Assembly (NCBI RefSeq): GCF_000295935.2
Contig: NZ_ALWO02000052.1
Location: 434,001 to 498,000 of the forward strand
Reading direction: 5' to 3'
DNA length: 64,000 nucleotides
DNA from: Indibacter alkaliphilus LW1
GTDB lineage: Bacteria; Bacteroidota; Bacteroidia; Cytophagales; Cyclobacteriaceae
Shown: positions 43,361-52,474 of the stretch, in pieces
Numbering within the stretch: the first letter of the stretch is position 1
Layout: every line of letters starts with the position of its first letter
The notes under the pieces: generated by a model
What the model was told of the DNA's origin: nothing
Database searches by the model: none
What the model saw: only the letters and a program-made list of their open reading frames with translations
Made by a program: the position numbers and the translations under genes

Positions 43361-44432
43361 ATCTATTAACAGCTTTCGCAGTATCAGTTTGATTACTGTG
43401 ATTGCTGTTTACTTTCTGATATTAGTCGGAGGGATAGTCAGGAGCACAGGTTCCGGAATGGGCTGTCCCGATTGGCCAAAATGCTTTGGGAGTTTGATTC
43501 CGCCAACTAGCGTGGATCAGCTCCCAAACGATTATCAGGACATATACTTAGCCAAAAGGGTTGAGAAGAATGAGAAGTTTGTTGCTCAATTAGAACAACT
43601 TGGATTTCGAACAAAGGCTGAAAAAATTAAGAATGATAAATCCATCTTAATAGAAGAGGAGTTTAATCCTGTCAAAACATGGATTGAATATCTTAATAGG
43701 TTAGTTGGAGCAGTTATTGGAATTTTGGTTTTGATTACCGTTTATAGTTCCCTACCGCTTTGGAAAGAAGATAAGGTAATTACCATAATTGCTGTATTCA
43801 ACTTATTGCTTGTTTTGTTTCAAGCTTGGATTGGTTCAATAGTGGTCTCTACCAATTTGCTTCCTTGGATGATTACGCTTCACATGGTATTGGCTTTGTT
43901 GATCGTATGTCTTTTGCTGTATACTTATTACAGGTCATATAGACTTGCCATCAGAACAAAGTTTGCTACTGAAAAACCAAATAGGCTATTCAATATCTTA
44001 ATTGTTGGATTTGTCTTGATGTTAATACAGATCGTATTAGGAACACAGGTCAGGGAAGAAATTGATAAAGTTGCATTTGAATTTGGATACTTATTGAGAT
44101 CTGAATGGATTGATAAATTGGGTTTTCCTTTTCTAATTCACAGATCGTATTCTCTGGTTCTATTAGGGATTCATCTTCTCTTTATTTATAAGGTGTTTAA
44201 GTTTTCTATGAGGAAAACAATGCTGTACAATTGGTCTTTGATTCTGATACTTATCATAGGTCTTGAGATTGCGACAGGAATTGGGATGGCCTACTTTGCT
44301 ATTCCTGCTTTTCTGCAACCTTTGCATCTTCTCTTTGGCTCTTTAATTATCGGGATTCAATTTGTACTTCTGTTGCAATTGAATGATCAAAAAAAAATAC
44401 AAATAGAAAAAGCAGTTCATGAGAACTATTAA
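43341..44432 (+). CDS. ctaA: Heme A synthase
   Basis: A 363-residue polytopic COX15/CtaA protein that oxidises heme O to heme A. It has the N-terminal segment VGGIVRSTGSGMGCPDWPKC with a C-x5-C pair, IEYLNRLVGAVIGILV carrying a conserved Glu-Arg, ITLHMVLAL, FLIHRSYSLVLLG and QPLHLLFGSLIIG with likely heme His residues. It overlaps coxA by 20 bases and ctaB by 14 bases, so translation is coupled. It supplies the cofactor for coxA. Confidence 0.94.
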   Translation: MNQVNLKSINSFRSISLITVIAVYFLILVGGIVRSTGSGMGCPDWPKCFGSLIPPTSVDQLPNDYQDIYLAKRVEKNEKFVAQLEQLGFRTKAEKIKNDKSILIEEEFNPVKTWIEYLNRLVGAVIGILVLITVYSSLPLWKEDKVITIIAVFNLLLVLFQAWIGSIVVSTNLLPWMITLHMVLALLIVCLLLYTYYRSYRLAIRTKFATEKPNRLFNILIVGFVLMLIQIVLGTQVREEIDKVAFEFGYLLRSEWIDKLGFPFLIHRSYSLVLLGIHLLFIYKVFKFSMRKTMLYNWSLILILIIGLEIATGIGMAYFAIPAFLQPLHLLFGSLIIGIQFVLLLQLNDQKKIQIEKAVHENY

Positions 44433-45321
44433 TATTTCAGAGCAATCTTTTCTAGATGCCTTGGCATTTAGAGGTAAAGCTTATCTTGAATTGATCAAGT
44501 TAAGGTTATCAGCATTGGTTACATTCTCTGCTGTGTTTGGGTTTATTTTGGGGGATACAGGTGCCATATTTTCGTGGGGAGCTTTCTTTGCTTTGATGAT
44601 AGGAGGTTTTCTGATTACCGGAGCTTCCGGAGCGGCTAATGAGATTCTTGAAAGAGAATACGATAAACTGATGAAAAGGACAGAAAACCGTCCTTTACCT
44701 TTAAAGCAGATCTCGGTTTCTGAAGCGTACTGGTTTACTCTGATTATTGGTACTCTAGGAATAGCTATTCTTTGGATTTTCACTAATCCCCTTACAACCT
44801 TACTTGGTATATTGAGTATGGTGCTATACATTTTTGTGTATACTCCACTTAAGAGAGTAGGGCCTGTAGCGGTATTCGTAGGTGCGATCCCTGGAGCTAT
44901 GCCTCCATTATTGGGCTGGACTGCTGCGACTGGAAACATAGGTGTTGAAGCTTTGATCATATTCGGAATCCAATTTATTTGGCAGTTTCCTCACTTTTGG
45001 GCGATTGCTTGGGTAAGTGATGAAGATTACAAGAGAGCAGGATTCAAATTATTGCCAAGCGGTGGGAAAAAAGATCTTAACACGGCTATTCAAATTATGA
45101 TTTATACATTGTTTTTGATTCCTTTGGGTCTTTTACCTATGTATTTTGGTTTGACCGGAATTAATTCTGCTGTTGTAGTTACTATTTGTGGTGTATTGTT
45201 TTTGGCTCAGACATTCTCGTTAATGAGAGACTGTTCGAGAAAATCAGCGCTTAAAATCATGTTTGGATCATTTCTTTATCTTCCAATAGTTCAGATTGCA
45301 TATTTACTAGATAAAATCTAA
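44419..45321 (+). CDS. ctaB: Protoheme IX farnesyltransferase (heme O synthase)
   Basis: A 300-residue polytopic UbiA-family prenyltransferase that adds a farnesyl group to heme B to make heme O. The active-site motif NEILEREYDKLMKRTENRPL is a variant of NDxxDxxxDxxxxRTxxRPL, and LPSGGKKDLNTA corresponds to the second Asp region. Nine helices are expected. It lies between ctaA (14-base overlap) and the first subunit III gene (3-base gap), and is part of the oxidase operon. The cyoE/ctaB naming varies. Confidence 0.95.
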   Translation: MRTINISEQSFLDALAFRGKAYLELIKLRLSALVTFSAVFGFILGDTGAIFSWGAFFALMIGGFLITGASGAANEILEREYDKLMKRTENRPLPLKQISVSEAYWFTLIIGTLGIAILWIFTNPLTTLLGILSMVLYIFVYTPLKRVGPVAVFVGAIPGAMPPLLGWTAATGNIGVEALIIFGIQFIWQFPHFWAIAWVSDEDYKRAGFKLLPSGGKKDLNTAIQIMIYTLFLIPLGLLPMYFGLTGINSAVVVTICGVLFLAQTFSLMRDCSRKSALKIMFGSFLYLPIVQIAYLLDKI

Positions 45322-45324
45322 ATC

Positions 45325-45906
45325 ATGGAAGAAAAATTTGCTTATATAGAAGGGGCAGAACAACCTATCTCCATGCACCCAAAGAAGTTTGCCCTTTGGC
45401 TCTTTATAGTGACTGTGGTGATGATATTTGCCTCTCTTACAAGTGCTTATATAGTTCGCCAAGCTGAAGGAAACTGGCTTGAATTTGATTTGCCGGATAT
45501 TTTCTATTATACTTCTGGAATCATAGTGCTGAGTAGTATTACCTTGCATTTTGCCTATATTTCAGCTAAAAAAGACGACTTACCCAAATTGAGGCTTGGA
45601 ATGGGTTTGACTGCAGTTTTGGCTATTGTTTTCTTAATTGGTCAATGGTATAGCTGGATAGCTTTAGTAGATAGAGATGTGTTTTTTGTAGGTAATCCTG
45701 CAGGTTCATTTCTTTATGTTTTCACTGGATTACACGGATTACACTTAGTGAGCGGTGTGATATTTCTAATTATTGTGTTAATTTCGTCCTTTAGATACAA
45801 GGTACACTCCCAGAGTATGGACACCATGGAAATGTGTGTCACTTACTGGCACTTCCTTGGAGGGCTTTGGTTGTACCTGTTTATGTTCTTGTTACTGAAT
45901 CATTAA
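45325..45906 (+). CDS. Heme-copper oxidase subunit III (first)
   Basis: A 193-residue COX3-family protein with five helices, such as FALWLFIVTVVMIFASLTSA and LHGLHLVSGVIFLI. The signature HGLHLVSG and the terminal EMCVTYWHFLGGLWLYLFMF are typical. It lies 3 bases after ctaB and 23 bases before a second subunit III gene. The two are different homologues, not a recent duplication. Subunit III stabilises the proton-uptake region of subunit I. Confidence 0.92.
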   Translation: MEEKFAYIEGAEQPISMHPKKFALWLFIVTVVMIFASLTSAYIVRQAEGNWLEFDLPDIFYYTSGIIVLSSITLHFAYISAKKDDLPKLRLGMGLTAVLAIVFLIGQWYSWIALVDRDVFFVGNPAGSFLYVFTGLHGLHLVSGVIFLIIVLISSFRYKVHSQSMDTMEMCVTYWHFLGGLWLYLFMFLLLNH

Positions 45907-45929
45907 AAATAAAGTAAATTTTAATTCAT

Positions 45930-46706
45930 ATGTCAACGACTGCGACTGCTGTTGGAGTAAGCTCCAAAAGAGGAATCTGGGGAGGTGGTAACGAACCACT
46001 GAAGGCCAGCTATGGAAAACTGATGATGTGGTTTTTCCTTCTTTCAGATATCTTTACCTTTGCCGCCTTTTTGACAGCATATGCTGCAATTAGAGTATCG
46101 TATCCTGGATACGCTGGTCCTGAAGATGTTTTTGTAGGATCAAATGAATATTGGCCTGTTCCAGAGATGGTTTTTGATGCCATACCGTTTTTCCATGGCG
46201 CTCATATTCCACTTGCTTTTGTAGGTTTGATGACCTTCATTTTGATTATGAGTTCAGTTACTATGGTACTGGCTGTAGAAGCCGGACATAGAAATGACAG
46301 ACCTGACGTTGTAAAATGGTTGCTTTGGACCTTATTAGGGGGAATTACTTTCCTTAGCTGTCAAGCTTGGGAATGGTCTCACTTTATCCACGGAACAGAT
46401 GGTGGATCTATGATTACCTATGTCAATAAATTAGGCCAGGTAGTTTCTGAAACCGTATATGGCGCAAACCTTGCAGTGAATGAATATGGTCCGGCGGCAT
46501 TTGCCCAGTTGTTTTTCTTCATAACTGGATTCCATGGATTTCACGTTACAATAGGTGTTTTCTTGCTCTTTTTGGCTTTCTATCAAGCAGCCGTGGGAGT
46601 ATATGAGAGAAGAGGTCATTATGAAATGGTTGAAAAAATTGGTCTTTATTGGCACTTTGTAGACCTTGTTTGGGTGTTTGTATTTACATTCTTCTATTTG
46701 ATTTAA
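45930..46706 (+). CDS. Cytochrome c oxidase subunit III (second)
   Basis: A 258-residue COX3-family protein with about six or seven helices. It has KLMMWFFLLSDIFTFAAFLT, VTMVLAVEAGHR, FLSCQAWEWSHFI and FHGFHVTIGVFLLFLAF, and it ends KIGLYWHFVDLVWVFVFTFF, the standard C-terminal signature. Compared with the preceding 193-residue protein it has an extra N-terminal pair and a ~40-residue loop (GTDGGSMITYVNKLGQVV). Two successive subunit III genes are usual for this operon type in Bacteroidota, as I recall. Confidence 0.93.
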   Translation: MSTTATAVGVSSKRGIWGGGNEPLKASYGKLMMWFFLLSDIFTFAAFLTAYAAIRVSYPGYAGPEDVFVGSNEYWPVPEMVFDAIPFFHGAHIPLAFVGLMTFILIMSSVTMVLAVEAGHRNDRPDVVKWLLWTLLGGITFLSCQAWEWSHFIHGTDGGSMITYVNKLGQVVSETVYGANLAVNEYGPAAFAQLFFFITGFHGFHVTIGVFLLFLAFYQAAVGVYERRGHYEMVEKIGLYWHFVDLVWVFVFTFFYLI

Positions 46707-46729
46707 AATATTTATAAAAATAAAGCATT

Positions 46730-47059
46730 ATGGCAGCTGAAGAGAATAAATCTACATTGGAAGTTATTCCAAGAAATGAAGAAAAAATAAAGAAGATCTG
46801 GAAAACAGCAGGTATCCTTTTGGTACTTACTTCCATTGAATTCGTATTTGCATTTACCTTGCCCCGAGGTCTTTTGCTTTACGCGATCTTTATTGGATTG
46901 ACAATTTGGAAAGCTAAATATATCATGATGGAATTTATGCACCTTGGTGAAGAAGCCAAGCCATTGTTTTATTCCATTATCGTTCCTTTGATATTTCTGG
47001 TATGGTTAGTGATCGCGCTGATGAGAGAGGGTAGTGATATCTTCATGATCAGATGGTAA
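46730..47059 (+). CDS. Cytochrome c oxidase subunit IV family protein
   Basis: A 109-residue protein with three helices: IWKTAGILLVLTSIEFVFAF, LLLYAIFIGLTIWKAKYIMM and FYSIIVPLIFLVWLVIALMR. EFMHLGEE between the second and third is characteristic of the COX4/CtaF group. It is the last gene before a strong terminator at 47078-47119. It presumably stabilises the oxidase. Confidence 0.92.
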   Translation: MAAEENKSTLEVIPRNEEKIKKIWKTAGILLVLTSIEFVFAFTLPRGLLLYAIFIGLTIWKAKYIMMEFMHLGEEAKPLFYSIIVPLIFLVWLVIALMREGSDIFMIRW

Positions 47060-47077
47060 AACCATAAAATATTATTA

Positions 47078-47119
47078 AAAAAAGTAGGTTGGGGTGAGAC
47101 ACTTCAACCTACTTTTTTG
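47078..47119 (+). terminator. Strong terminator after the act-cox operon
   Basis: AAAAAAGTAGGTTG (47078-47091) and CAACCTACTTTTTT (47105-47118) form a perfect 14-bp stem with a 13-base loop. It ends 19 bases before the SCO start codon. The U-rich side is in the plus direction; an A run on the other side makes it symmetrical. Confidence 0.93.
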
Positions 47120-47137
47120 TTTAATCAAAAAAAGAAA

Positions 47138-47803
47138 ATGAAGGGACTTAGAATTTTGCAGGGCTTTGTGTTATTGAGTGTACTTCTGGTGCCTGTCCTG
47201 ATTATAGTGTTTCTCAAATCTTTCGGGACCAATCATTATGATATTCCTATTCTTTTTGAGAATGGAGTTGAAAACCCCTTTCAGGAATGCGATGTGGAAG
47301 AAAATGGACAGCACTATATCCCTGAGTTTAGGTTGACTACTCACTTAGAGCAAGAGCGTGGTAGAGCAGAAATGGGAGGTAAGATTACCATTGTAGATTT
47401 CTTCTTTACTTCTTGTCCAAGTATTTGTCCGGTAATGTCCACTGAAATGGAAAGAGTAGATGATGCATTTCGAAATGATGATGAAGTGCAGATTTATTCA
47501 ATATCCATAGATCCGGAATATGATACCCCTGAGGTATTGGCAGAATATGCCGAAAGGCACAATGCTAATCCGGATAAGTGGTTTTTCCTGACCGGAGATA
47601 AAGGTGATATTTATAATCTTGCCAGGTGTGGATTTATTCTTCCTACTTTTGATGGCTATGGTGACCCTGAGGAATTTATTCATAGTGATAAATTTGTCCT
47701 CATAGATGATCAGGGCAGGATTAGAGGTTACTACAGTGGGACCAATAGAGATGAAGTAGATAGGTTGATTTTGGAGACAAAAATATTGTTATATGGAAAG
47801 TAA
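47138..47803 (+). CDS. SCO1/SenC copper chaperone
   Basis: A 221-residue protein from the ATG at 47138; an in-frame TTG at 47117 lies inside the upstream terminator and is rejected. It has an N-terminal membrane anchor (FVLLSVLLVPVLIIVFL) and a periplasmic thioredoxin-like domain with the copper-binding C93 and C97 (FFFTSCPSICPVM) and H182 (FIHSDKF). SCO delivers copper to the CuA site of coxB. It overlaps DUF420 by 11 bases. It sits after a terminator, so it is expressed by readthrough or from its own weak promoter. Confidence 0.93.
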   Translation: MKGLRILQGFVLLSVLLVPVLIIVFLKSFGTNHYDIPILFENGVENPFQECDVEENGQHYIPEFRLTTHLEQERGRAEMGGKITIVDFFFTSCPSICPVMSTEMERVDDAFRNDDEVQIYSISIDPEYDTPEVLAEYAERHNANPDKWFFLTGDKGDIYNLARCGFILPTFDGYGDPEEFIHSDKFVLIDDQGRIRGYYSGTNRDEVDRLILETKILLYGK

Positions 47804-48347
47804 TCATCTGATGGAAAATTCTCAGGATAAGGGAATTATCAAGTGGATAACAGGTATTGCCATAGCAGTTCCTGTTGTCGTGGCCGTACTCTTATTTATG
47901 CCGGCAAAATTGGATTTGGCAACTGAGTGGGTTTATTTCTTACCTCATCTCAATGCAGTAATCAATTCCGCAGCTACTGTAGCATTGATTATGGGTTTGA
48001 TTTTTATCAAACAAAAAAACATCATACTTCACAGAGCCTCCATGACAGCAGCATTTGGGTTAGGGGCAATATTTTTGGTTTCTTATGTCATCTATCATGC
48101 TTCTGCTGAAAGCACTTCTTTTGGCGGCGAAGGTTTGATCAAGTCAATCTATTATTTTATTCTGATTACCCATATTATTTTGGCAGCTGTAGCATTATTT
48201 CCGATTCTTCTGGCATATTATTATGGATATACTGACCAAAGACAAAAACATAAAAAAGTGGTGAAGTTTGCTTATCCAATTTGGTTGTATGTTACTGTTT
48301 CCGGAGTATTGGTTTACCTGATGATCAGTCCTTACTATAACTTCTAA
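47793..48347 (+). CDS. DUF420 membrane protein
   Basis: A 184-residue protein with four or five helices (IIKWITGIAIAVPVVVAVLL, AATVALIMGLIFIKQKN, AFGLGAIFLVSYVIYHASAE, YYFILITHIILAAVALFPIL, IWLYVTVSGVLVYLMIS). It belongs to the DUF420 group, which commonly lies next to SCO and cox genes and is thought to help oxidase assembly. LPHLNAVINSAATV contains His and Asn that might bind heme or metal, as in the CtaG-like families; this is inference. It overlaps sco by 11 bases. A start at 47811 is also possible. Confidence 0.9.
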   Translation: MESNHLMENSQDKGIIKWITGIAIAVPVVVAVLLFMPAKLDLATEWVYFLPHLNAVINSAATVALIMGLIFIKQKNIILHRASMTAAFGLGAIFLVSYVIYHASAESTSFGGEGLIKSIYYFILITHIILAAVALFPILLAYYYGYTDQRQKHKKVVKFAYPIWLYVTVSGVLVYLMISPYYNF

Positions 48348-48378
48348 ACTAATTTTGAAAAGGAGACGTTGTTTTGAT

Positions 48379-48642
48379 ATGAAAGGATTAAAAAATACCA
48401 TAGCTGTATTCTTCTTGTTTTTTCTTGTCCAAGCCAATTCTTGGGCACAATGTGCCATGTGCCGGGCCACCGTAGAAAACAACCTGAGTACAGGTGAGAC
48501 TACTGTTGGAGCAGGATTGAATACAGGGATACTTTATTTATTTATCATGCCGTATTTGATTGCAATGGTAATTGGGTATATGTGGTATAGAAATGCTAAA
48601 AAAAGGAAATCCAAGTTTCTCTTTCAAGGAGAGAAGTTCTGA
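48379..48642 (+). CDS. Small exported membrane protein with CAMC motif
   Basis: An 87-residue protein from the ATG at 48379; the in-frame TTG at 48355 is a weaker start. It has a signal peptide (NTIAVFFLFFLVQANSWAQ), then at the mature N-terminus C25-A-M-C28, a polar stretch (RATVENNLSTGETTVG), one helix (GILYLFIMPYLIAMVIGYMW) and a basic tail (RNAKKRKSKFLF). The CxxC right after cleavage would face the periplasm and might bind copper or form a disulfide. It follows sco and DUF420 and ends at a terminator, so it probably belongs to oxidase assembly. I do not recognise a named family. Confidence 0.75.
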   Translation: MKGLKNTIAVFFLFFLVQANSWAQCAMCRATVENNLSTGETTVGAGLNTGILYLFIMPYLIAMVIGYMWYRNAKKRKSKFLFQGEKF

Positions 48643-48646
48643 ATTG

Positions 48647-48681
48647 AAAAGCAAAGTTTGAATATAAACTTTGCTTTTTTA
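48647..48681 (+). terminator. Terminator after the sco-DUF420-CxxC operon
   Basis: AAAAGCAAAGTTT (48647-48659) and AAACTTTGCTTTT (48666-48678) form a perfect 13-bp stem with a 6-base loop, followed by more T. The next gene starts 15 bases further on. Confidence 0.9.
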
Positions 48682-48695
48682 CTTTTATTCCACCT

Positions 48696-51600
48696 ATGCT
48701 AAAGAAAAAGCGATTTATTCTCCTAATGGCAATCCTAGGAATTGGGATTTTGCTTGCCATGAATTTTTTTCTGAGCAGCAGGCAGGGAGATGAAAAATTC
48801 TTAAAGCCAATTACCCAAAAGATCAATCAGGTAGAGGCAGAATTTGATTTGGATTACATTGAAGTCCTGATGCGAAATAGGCCAGACGAGCCTTTTACAT
48901 TTGCCAATCTCAATCTGGATTCTAACCACTCGTATTATCTTTTTGATGAATCCGGTGAATTGATTTATTGGTCTGATTTTACTCATGTTCCGGATTTTGA
49001 AAATATAAGAACGCAGGAAAATCAAAGAATTCTGGAAGATAGGGCGGGTATATATTTTACCAAGGTCAGGAGGTTTAATAGAAATGAGAGGAGCTATTGG
49101 TTAGTTCATACCTTTCCACTTTACCATAACAGGGAAATTCAAAACGAGTATTTACAGTCTGGCTTCAATAAATCGGTTTTTGGCAATGACATGTTGGTCC
49201 TTAGTCCCGAAAGACGAACAAATTTCGTTGATGTCCAAGGACAAAAAGGAGAGTACCTCTTTTCCATAGATTTTGAGCAAGGTTATCAGGCTATAGGCCA
49301 GACCAACAATGTCCCATTGATGGTATTCTTCTTTTCTCTGTTGTTTTTGATTCTTATTTCAGGATATGATTTCGTAAAGACTATCTGGAAGAAGGGCCAA
49401 AAATTTATAGCTACTTTTTACGCAACTTTGATCCTCTTCTCCATTAGGGGATTTATGCTCTTTTTTGGGTTTCCTCAAGATTACTTTGACTTCAACCTTT
49501 TCGACTCCAGCAGGTATGCATCTTCTTTGCTTAACCCTAGCTTAGGTGATCTGATGCTCAATATGATCTGCCTGATAGTGCCATTTTCCATGGTTTTGGC
49601 GATCCTTTTGGGGAAATCTTTCACACAAAGATTTCAAAATTTCAGTCTTAAATACAAAAGGTGGCATTTTTTTGTATTGGCTTACTTAGTTTCTACAGTT
49701 CTTCTGGTTGGATTTTTCTCGCTTTATATCAATATTCTCAGCAACGCACAGTGGGATTTGAATATTCTGAGTATTCCTTCATTTGATTATTTTAAAGGGA
49801 TCAGTTTATTGATGGTGTTTTTAGGGAGTGCGGGATACCTGCTTTTTTCCATAATTGCCCTGAGTCTTGTTCTCGAAAATCAGCCATTTAGCAAGGGCTA
49901 CGCACTCAAAGTATTGGTGCTGTTTTCTCTTCCAATTGTAATTGGGTTATCCATCATAAACTGGATATACCTACTGGTTTATCTGACCCATTTGATATTT
50001 CTAATTTCAATTATCAGTTTTGAATTGCATAAAAATATATTCCGGCTTGGACTCAATACCTTCCTTACTTTTTTCTTTGGGTGCCTAATTTCTGCAATCG
50101 TAACCGGAATTGCTGCACATCAGGTTTACTTGGAGAGGCAGATCCAATCCAAATTGAGATTTGCCAATCAACAGTTGGTAGAAAACGACGTGATGGCTGA
50201 ATTTTTTCTCTCTGACATCATGAACAGAATTTCTGAGGATATATTTATCAAAAATGCGCTCACTGACCCTTTGCAGTCTAAGGAACCAATTGAAAGAAAA
50301 ATCAGAAGGATTCACATGACTAATTATTTTGATCAGTATGCGCTTAGAATAAGAGTATTCAATCCCTCTGGGGATAATGTTCTTCAGAGGAATGATGAGG
50401 AAAAACTGCAAGACCTGAGAGTTAATTATGTAAAAAGCGATTACATAACTTCAGTCAAAGACCTTTATTTCTTAAAGGGTACAGAAGAAATAGGGAGTAA
50501 CCAATATTTTGCATTTATTCCTCTTTACAGGGATGATGTTTTTTTGGGAACCGTTTTTCTTGAATTAAACCAAATCAGAGTATTGCCAGGTTCGGTTTTC
50601 CCCAAACTTCTGATGGATCAAAACTATCAGGCTTCCTTGAATGACAGAAATTACGATTTTGCAATATACCAGGATGGAGAGTTACAGTATGGTGTAGGTG
50701 TATTCAACTACAGAGCTTCCGATCTTTATAATTCCCTGGAAAACAACAGTCTTTTTACCACAGGGATTTACAAGAAGCAATATCATCACCTTGGTGTGCA
50801 GAATGAGGAAAAAGTGGTGATCGTTTCCTCCCCTATTTATTCTGTCTACTATATTCTAGCCGACATTTCACTTTTCTTTCTTTTTTACATTTTATTGACC
50901 TTGCTGAGCATGGTGATTTATGCACTTTTGAAGGGGCTGAAAAACTTCAACTTCAATTACGCTACCAAGCTGCAGATGTATTTGAATTTTGCTTTCTTTT
51001 TTCCTATTCTCATTATCTCCGCAATCATTTTGGGACTTCTGGCCAACTCGTACCAAGACGAACTTCACAGACAATATTTCCAAAAGGCTACTTTGGTAAA
51101 AGACAACCTTTCAGCAATGATGGAAAAACAAAGTGCTGGAGTAGTGGATAGGGATGATTTTTTTGAAGAGGTTAATAACCTAGCGGGAACTGCCAACATA
51201 GAAATCAATGTGTTTGACAATTCGGGATATCTATTAATCAGTTCACAACCTAATATTTTTGACAAAAGAATTGTGACCAGACGTATTAACCCCAGAGCTA
51301 TTTCAGAGTTGGTTGAGTTTCAAAACAACCTGACTTTATTGGAAGAAAATATTGGGCAGCTGAATTATAAGGCCGTTTATTCAGCGATCAGGTCCTCGGA
51401 TGGACAATCCATTCAGGCCATTATTTCCATTCCTTTTTTTGAGTCCGAAAGTGAGCTTGATGTATTAATTGCAGATGTGCTCAGCAATATTCTGAATATT
51501 TTCGTCCTTGTTTTTATTATCTTCCTTTTTGTATCCTATTTTGTGTCCAAAAACCTGACTTTTCCATTCAAACTACTGACCCAAAAACTGAAAGCTACAG

Positions 51601-52412
51601 ATTTGGAAAACAATGAACCCATGTTTTGGCCTTCCAAGGATGAAATCGGTTTGTTAGTCAATGAATACAACAACATGCTTTATAAGCTGGAAGCCAGTAA
51701 AAATGTATTGGCAAGTACAGAGAAGGAAACTGCATGGAGAGAAATGGCCAAACAGGTGGCGCATGAAATCAAAAACCCACTTACCCCTATGAAGCTTACC
51801 CTTCAACACTTACTTCGTTTACAGGCTGAAGGAAAACTTGATGATCCTCAAAAGCTTAAAAAGCCTGTAGAAACTTTGATTACTCAGGTAGACACTCTCA
51901 GCGATATCGCCACCTCATTTTCTACTTTTGCTAAAATGCCACTTCCCAAAAATGAACAGATGGATATTAGGGAGGTCGTAAAAGGTACACTTGAATTATT
52001 CAAAAACAGAGAAAGAGGTATGCTGACTTTTGAGGACTTTACGGAAGACATGCCTTTATATGTGATGGGAGATGATCAGCTTTTTGGAAGAGTGATTTCC
52101 AATTTGATCATCAATGGTATACAAGCTGTAGATGGAAGGAAAAAGCCTATTGTAGATGTTTACTTAAGAACCTTGGGAGGCCAGGTTTTGCTGGAAATAA
52201 AAGATAATGGAAAGGGGATACCTGAAAGCTTAAAGGATAAGATATTTATTCCAAATTTTAGTACTAAGTCTGAGGGGTCTGGATTAGGGCTGGCCATTGC
52301 AAAAAGAGGTGTTGAGACAGCTGGAGGAAAGATTTGGTTTGAAACTAAAGAAGGGGTAGGTACCAGTTTTTATCTAGCTTTTGACTTGGTGAAAGGTCAA
52401 ATAGCTGATTAA
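48696..52412 (+). CDS. Large NtrY-like multi-pass sensor histidine kinase
   Basis: A 1238-residue kinase. An N-terminal anchor (FILLMAILGIGILLAMNFF) is followed by an extracytoplasmic region (about 35-205), a membrane block of about six or more helices (about 208-475), a second extracytoplasmic region (about 480-720), two further helices with another sensing region (about 770-925), and a helix into a HAMP-like linker (about 935-1010). The kinase core has H1023 in QVAHEIKNPLTPMKLTLQ, NLIINGIQAV as N box, and DNGKGIPES, GSGLGLAIAKRGV. The HEIKNPLTP context is NtrY/NtrB-like. No response regulator is adjacent. The outer-membrane gene follows after 62 bases. Confidence 0.88.
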   Translation: MLKKKRFILLMAILGIGILLAMNFFLSSRQGDEKFLKPITQKINQVEAEFDLDYIEVLMRNRPDEPFTFANLNLDSNHSYYLFDESGELIYWSDFTHVPDFENIRTQENQRILEDRAGIYFTKVRRFNRNERSYWLVHTFPLYHNREIQNEYLQSGFNKSVFGNDMLVLSPERRTNFVDVQGQKGEYLFSIDFEQGYQAIGQTNNVPLMVFFFSLLFLILISGYDFVKTIWKKGQKFIATFYATLILFSIRGFMLFFGFPQDYFDFNLFDSSRYASSLLNPSLGDLMLNMICLIVPFSMVLAILLGKSFTQRFQNFSLKYKRWHFFVLAYLVSTVLLVGFFSLYINILSNAQWDLNILSIPSFDYFKGISLLMVFLGSAGYLLFSIIALSLVLENQPFSKGYALKVLVLFSLPIVIGLSIINWIYLLVYLTHLIFLISIISFELHKNIFRLGLNTFLTFFFGCLISAIVTGIAAHQVYLERQIQSKLRFANQQLVENDVMAEFFLSDIMNRISEDIFIKNALTDPLQSKEPIERKIRRIHMTNYFDQYALRIRVFNPSGDNVLQRNDEEKLQDLRVNYVKSDYITSVKDLYFLKGTEEIGSNQYFAFIPLYRDDVFLGTVFLELNQIRVLPGSVFPKLLMDQNYQASLNDRNYDFAIYQDGELQYGVGVFNYRASDLYNSLENNSLFTTGIYKKQYHHLGVQNEEKVVIVSSPIYSVYYILADISLFFLFYILLTLLSMVIYALLKGLKNFNFNYATKLQMYLNFAFFFPILIISAIILGLLANSYQDELHRQYFQKATLVKDNLSAMMEKQSAGVVDRDDFFEEVNNLAGTANIEINVFDNSGYLLISSQPNIFDKRIVTRRINPRAISELVEFQNNLTLLEENIGQLNYKAVYSAIRSSDGQSIQAIISIPFFESESELDVLIADVLSNILNIFVLVFIIFLFVSYFVSKNLTFPFKLLTQKLKATDLENNEPMFWPSKDEIGLLVNEYNNMLYKLEASKNVLASTEKETAWREMAKQVAHEIKNPLTPMKLTLQHLLRLQAEGKLDDPQKLKKPVETLITQVDTLSDIATSFSTFAKMPLPKNEQMDIREVVKGTLELFKNRERGMLTFEDFTEDMPLYVMGDDQLFGRVISNLIINGIQAVDGRKKPIVDVYLRTLGGQVLLEIKDNGKGIPESLKDKIFIPNFSTKSEGSGLGLAIAKRGVETAGGKIWFETKEGVGTSFYLAFDLVKGQIAD

Positions 52413-52474
52413 AAGCAAGTGCTTGATTTTTTTTCACTTAAAATATTACCTTAGCGAGTGCTTTGCGTGTGATT

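Noticed and set aside
45325-46706. Two neighbouring subunit III genes as a recent duplication
   Set aside because: Their sequences and lengths (193 and 258 residues) differ widely; they are two old members of the family usual for this operon type.
52413-52474. AAGCA-AG-TGCTT with a T8 run as a terminator between kinase and outer-membrane gene
   Set aside because: The stem is only 5 bp with a 2-base loop, too weak to claim termination.
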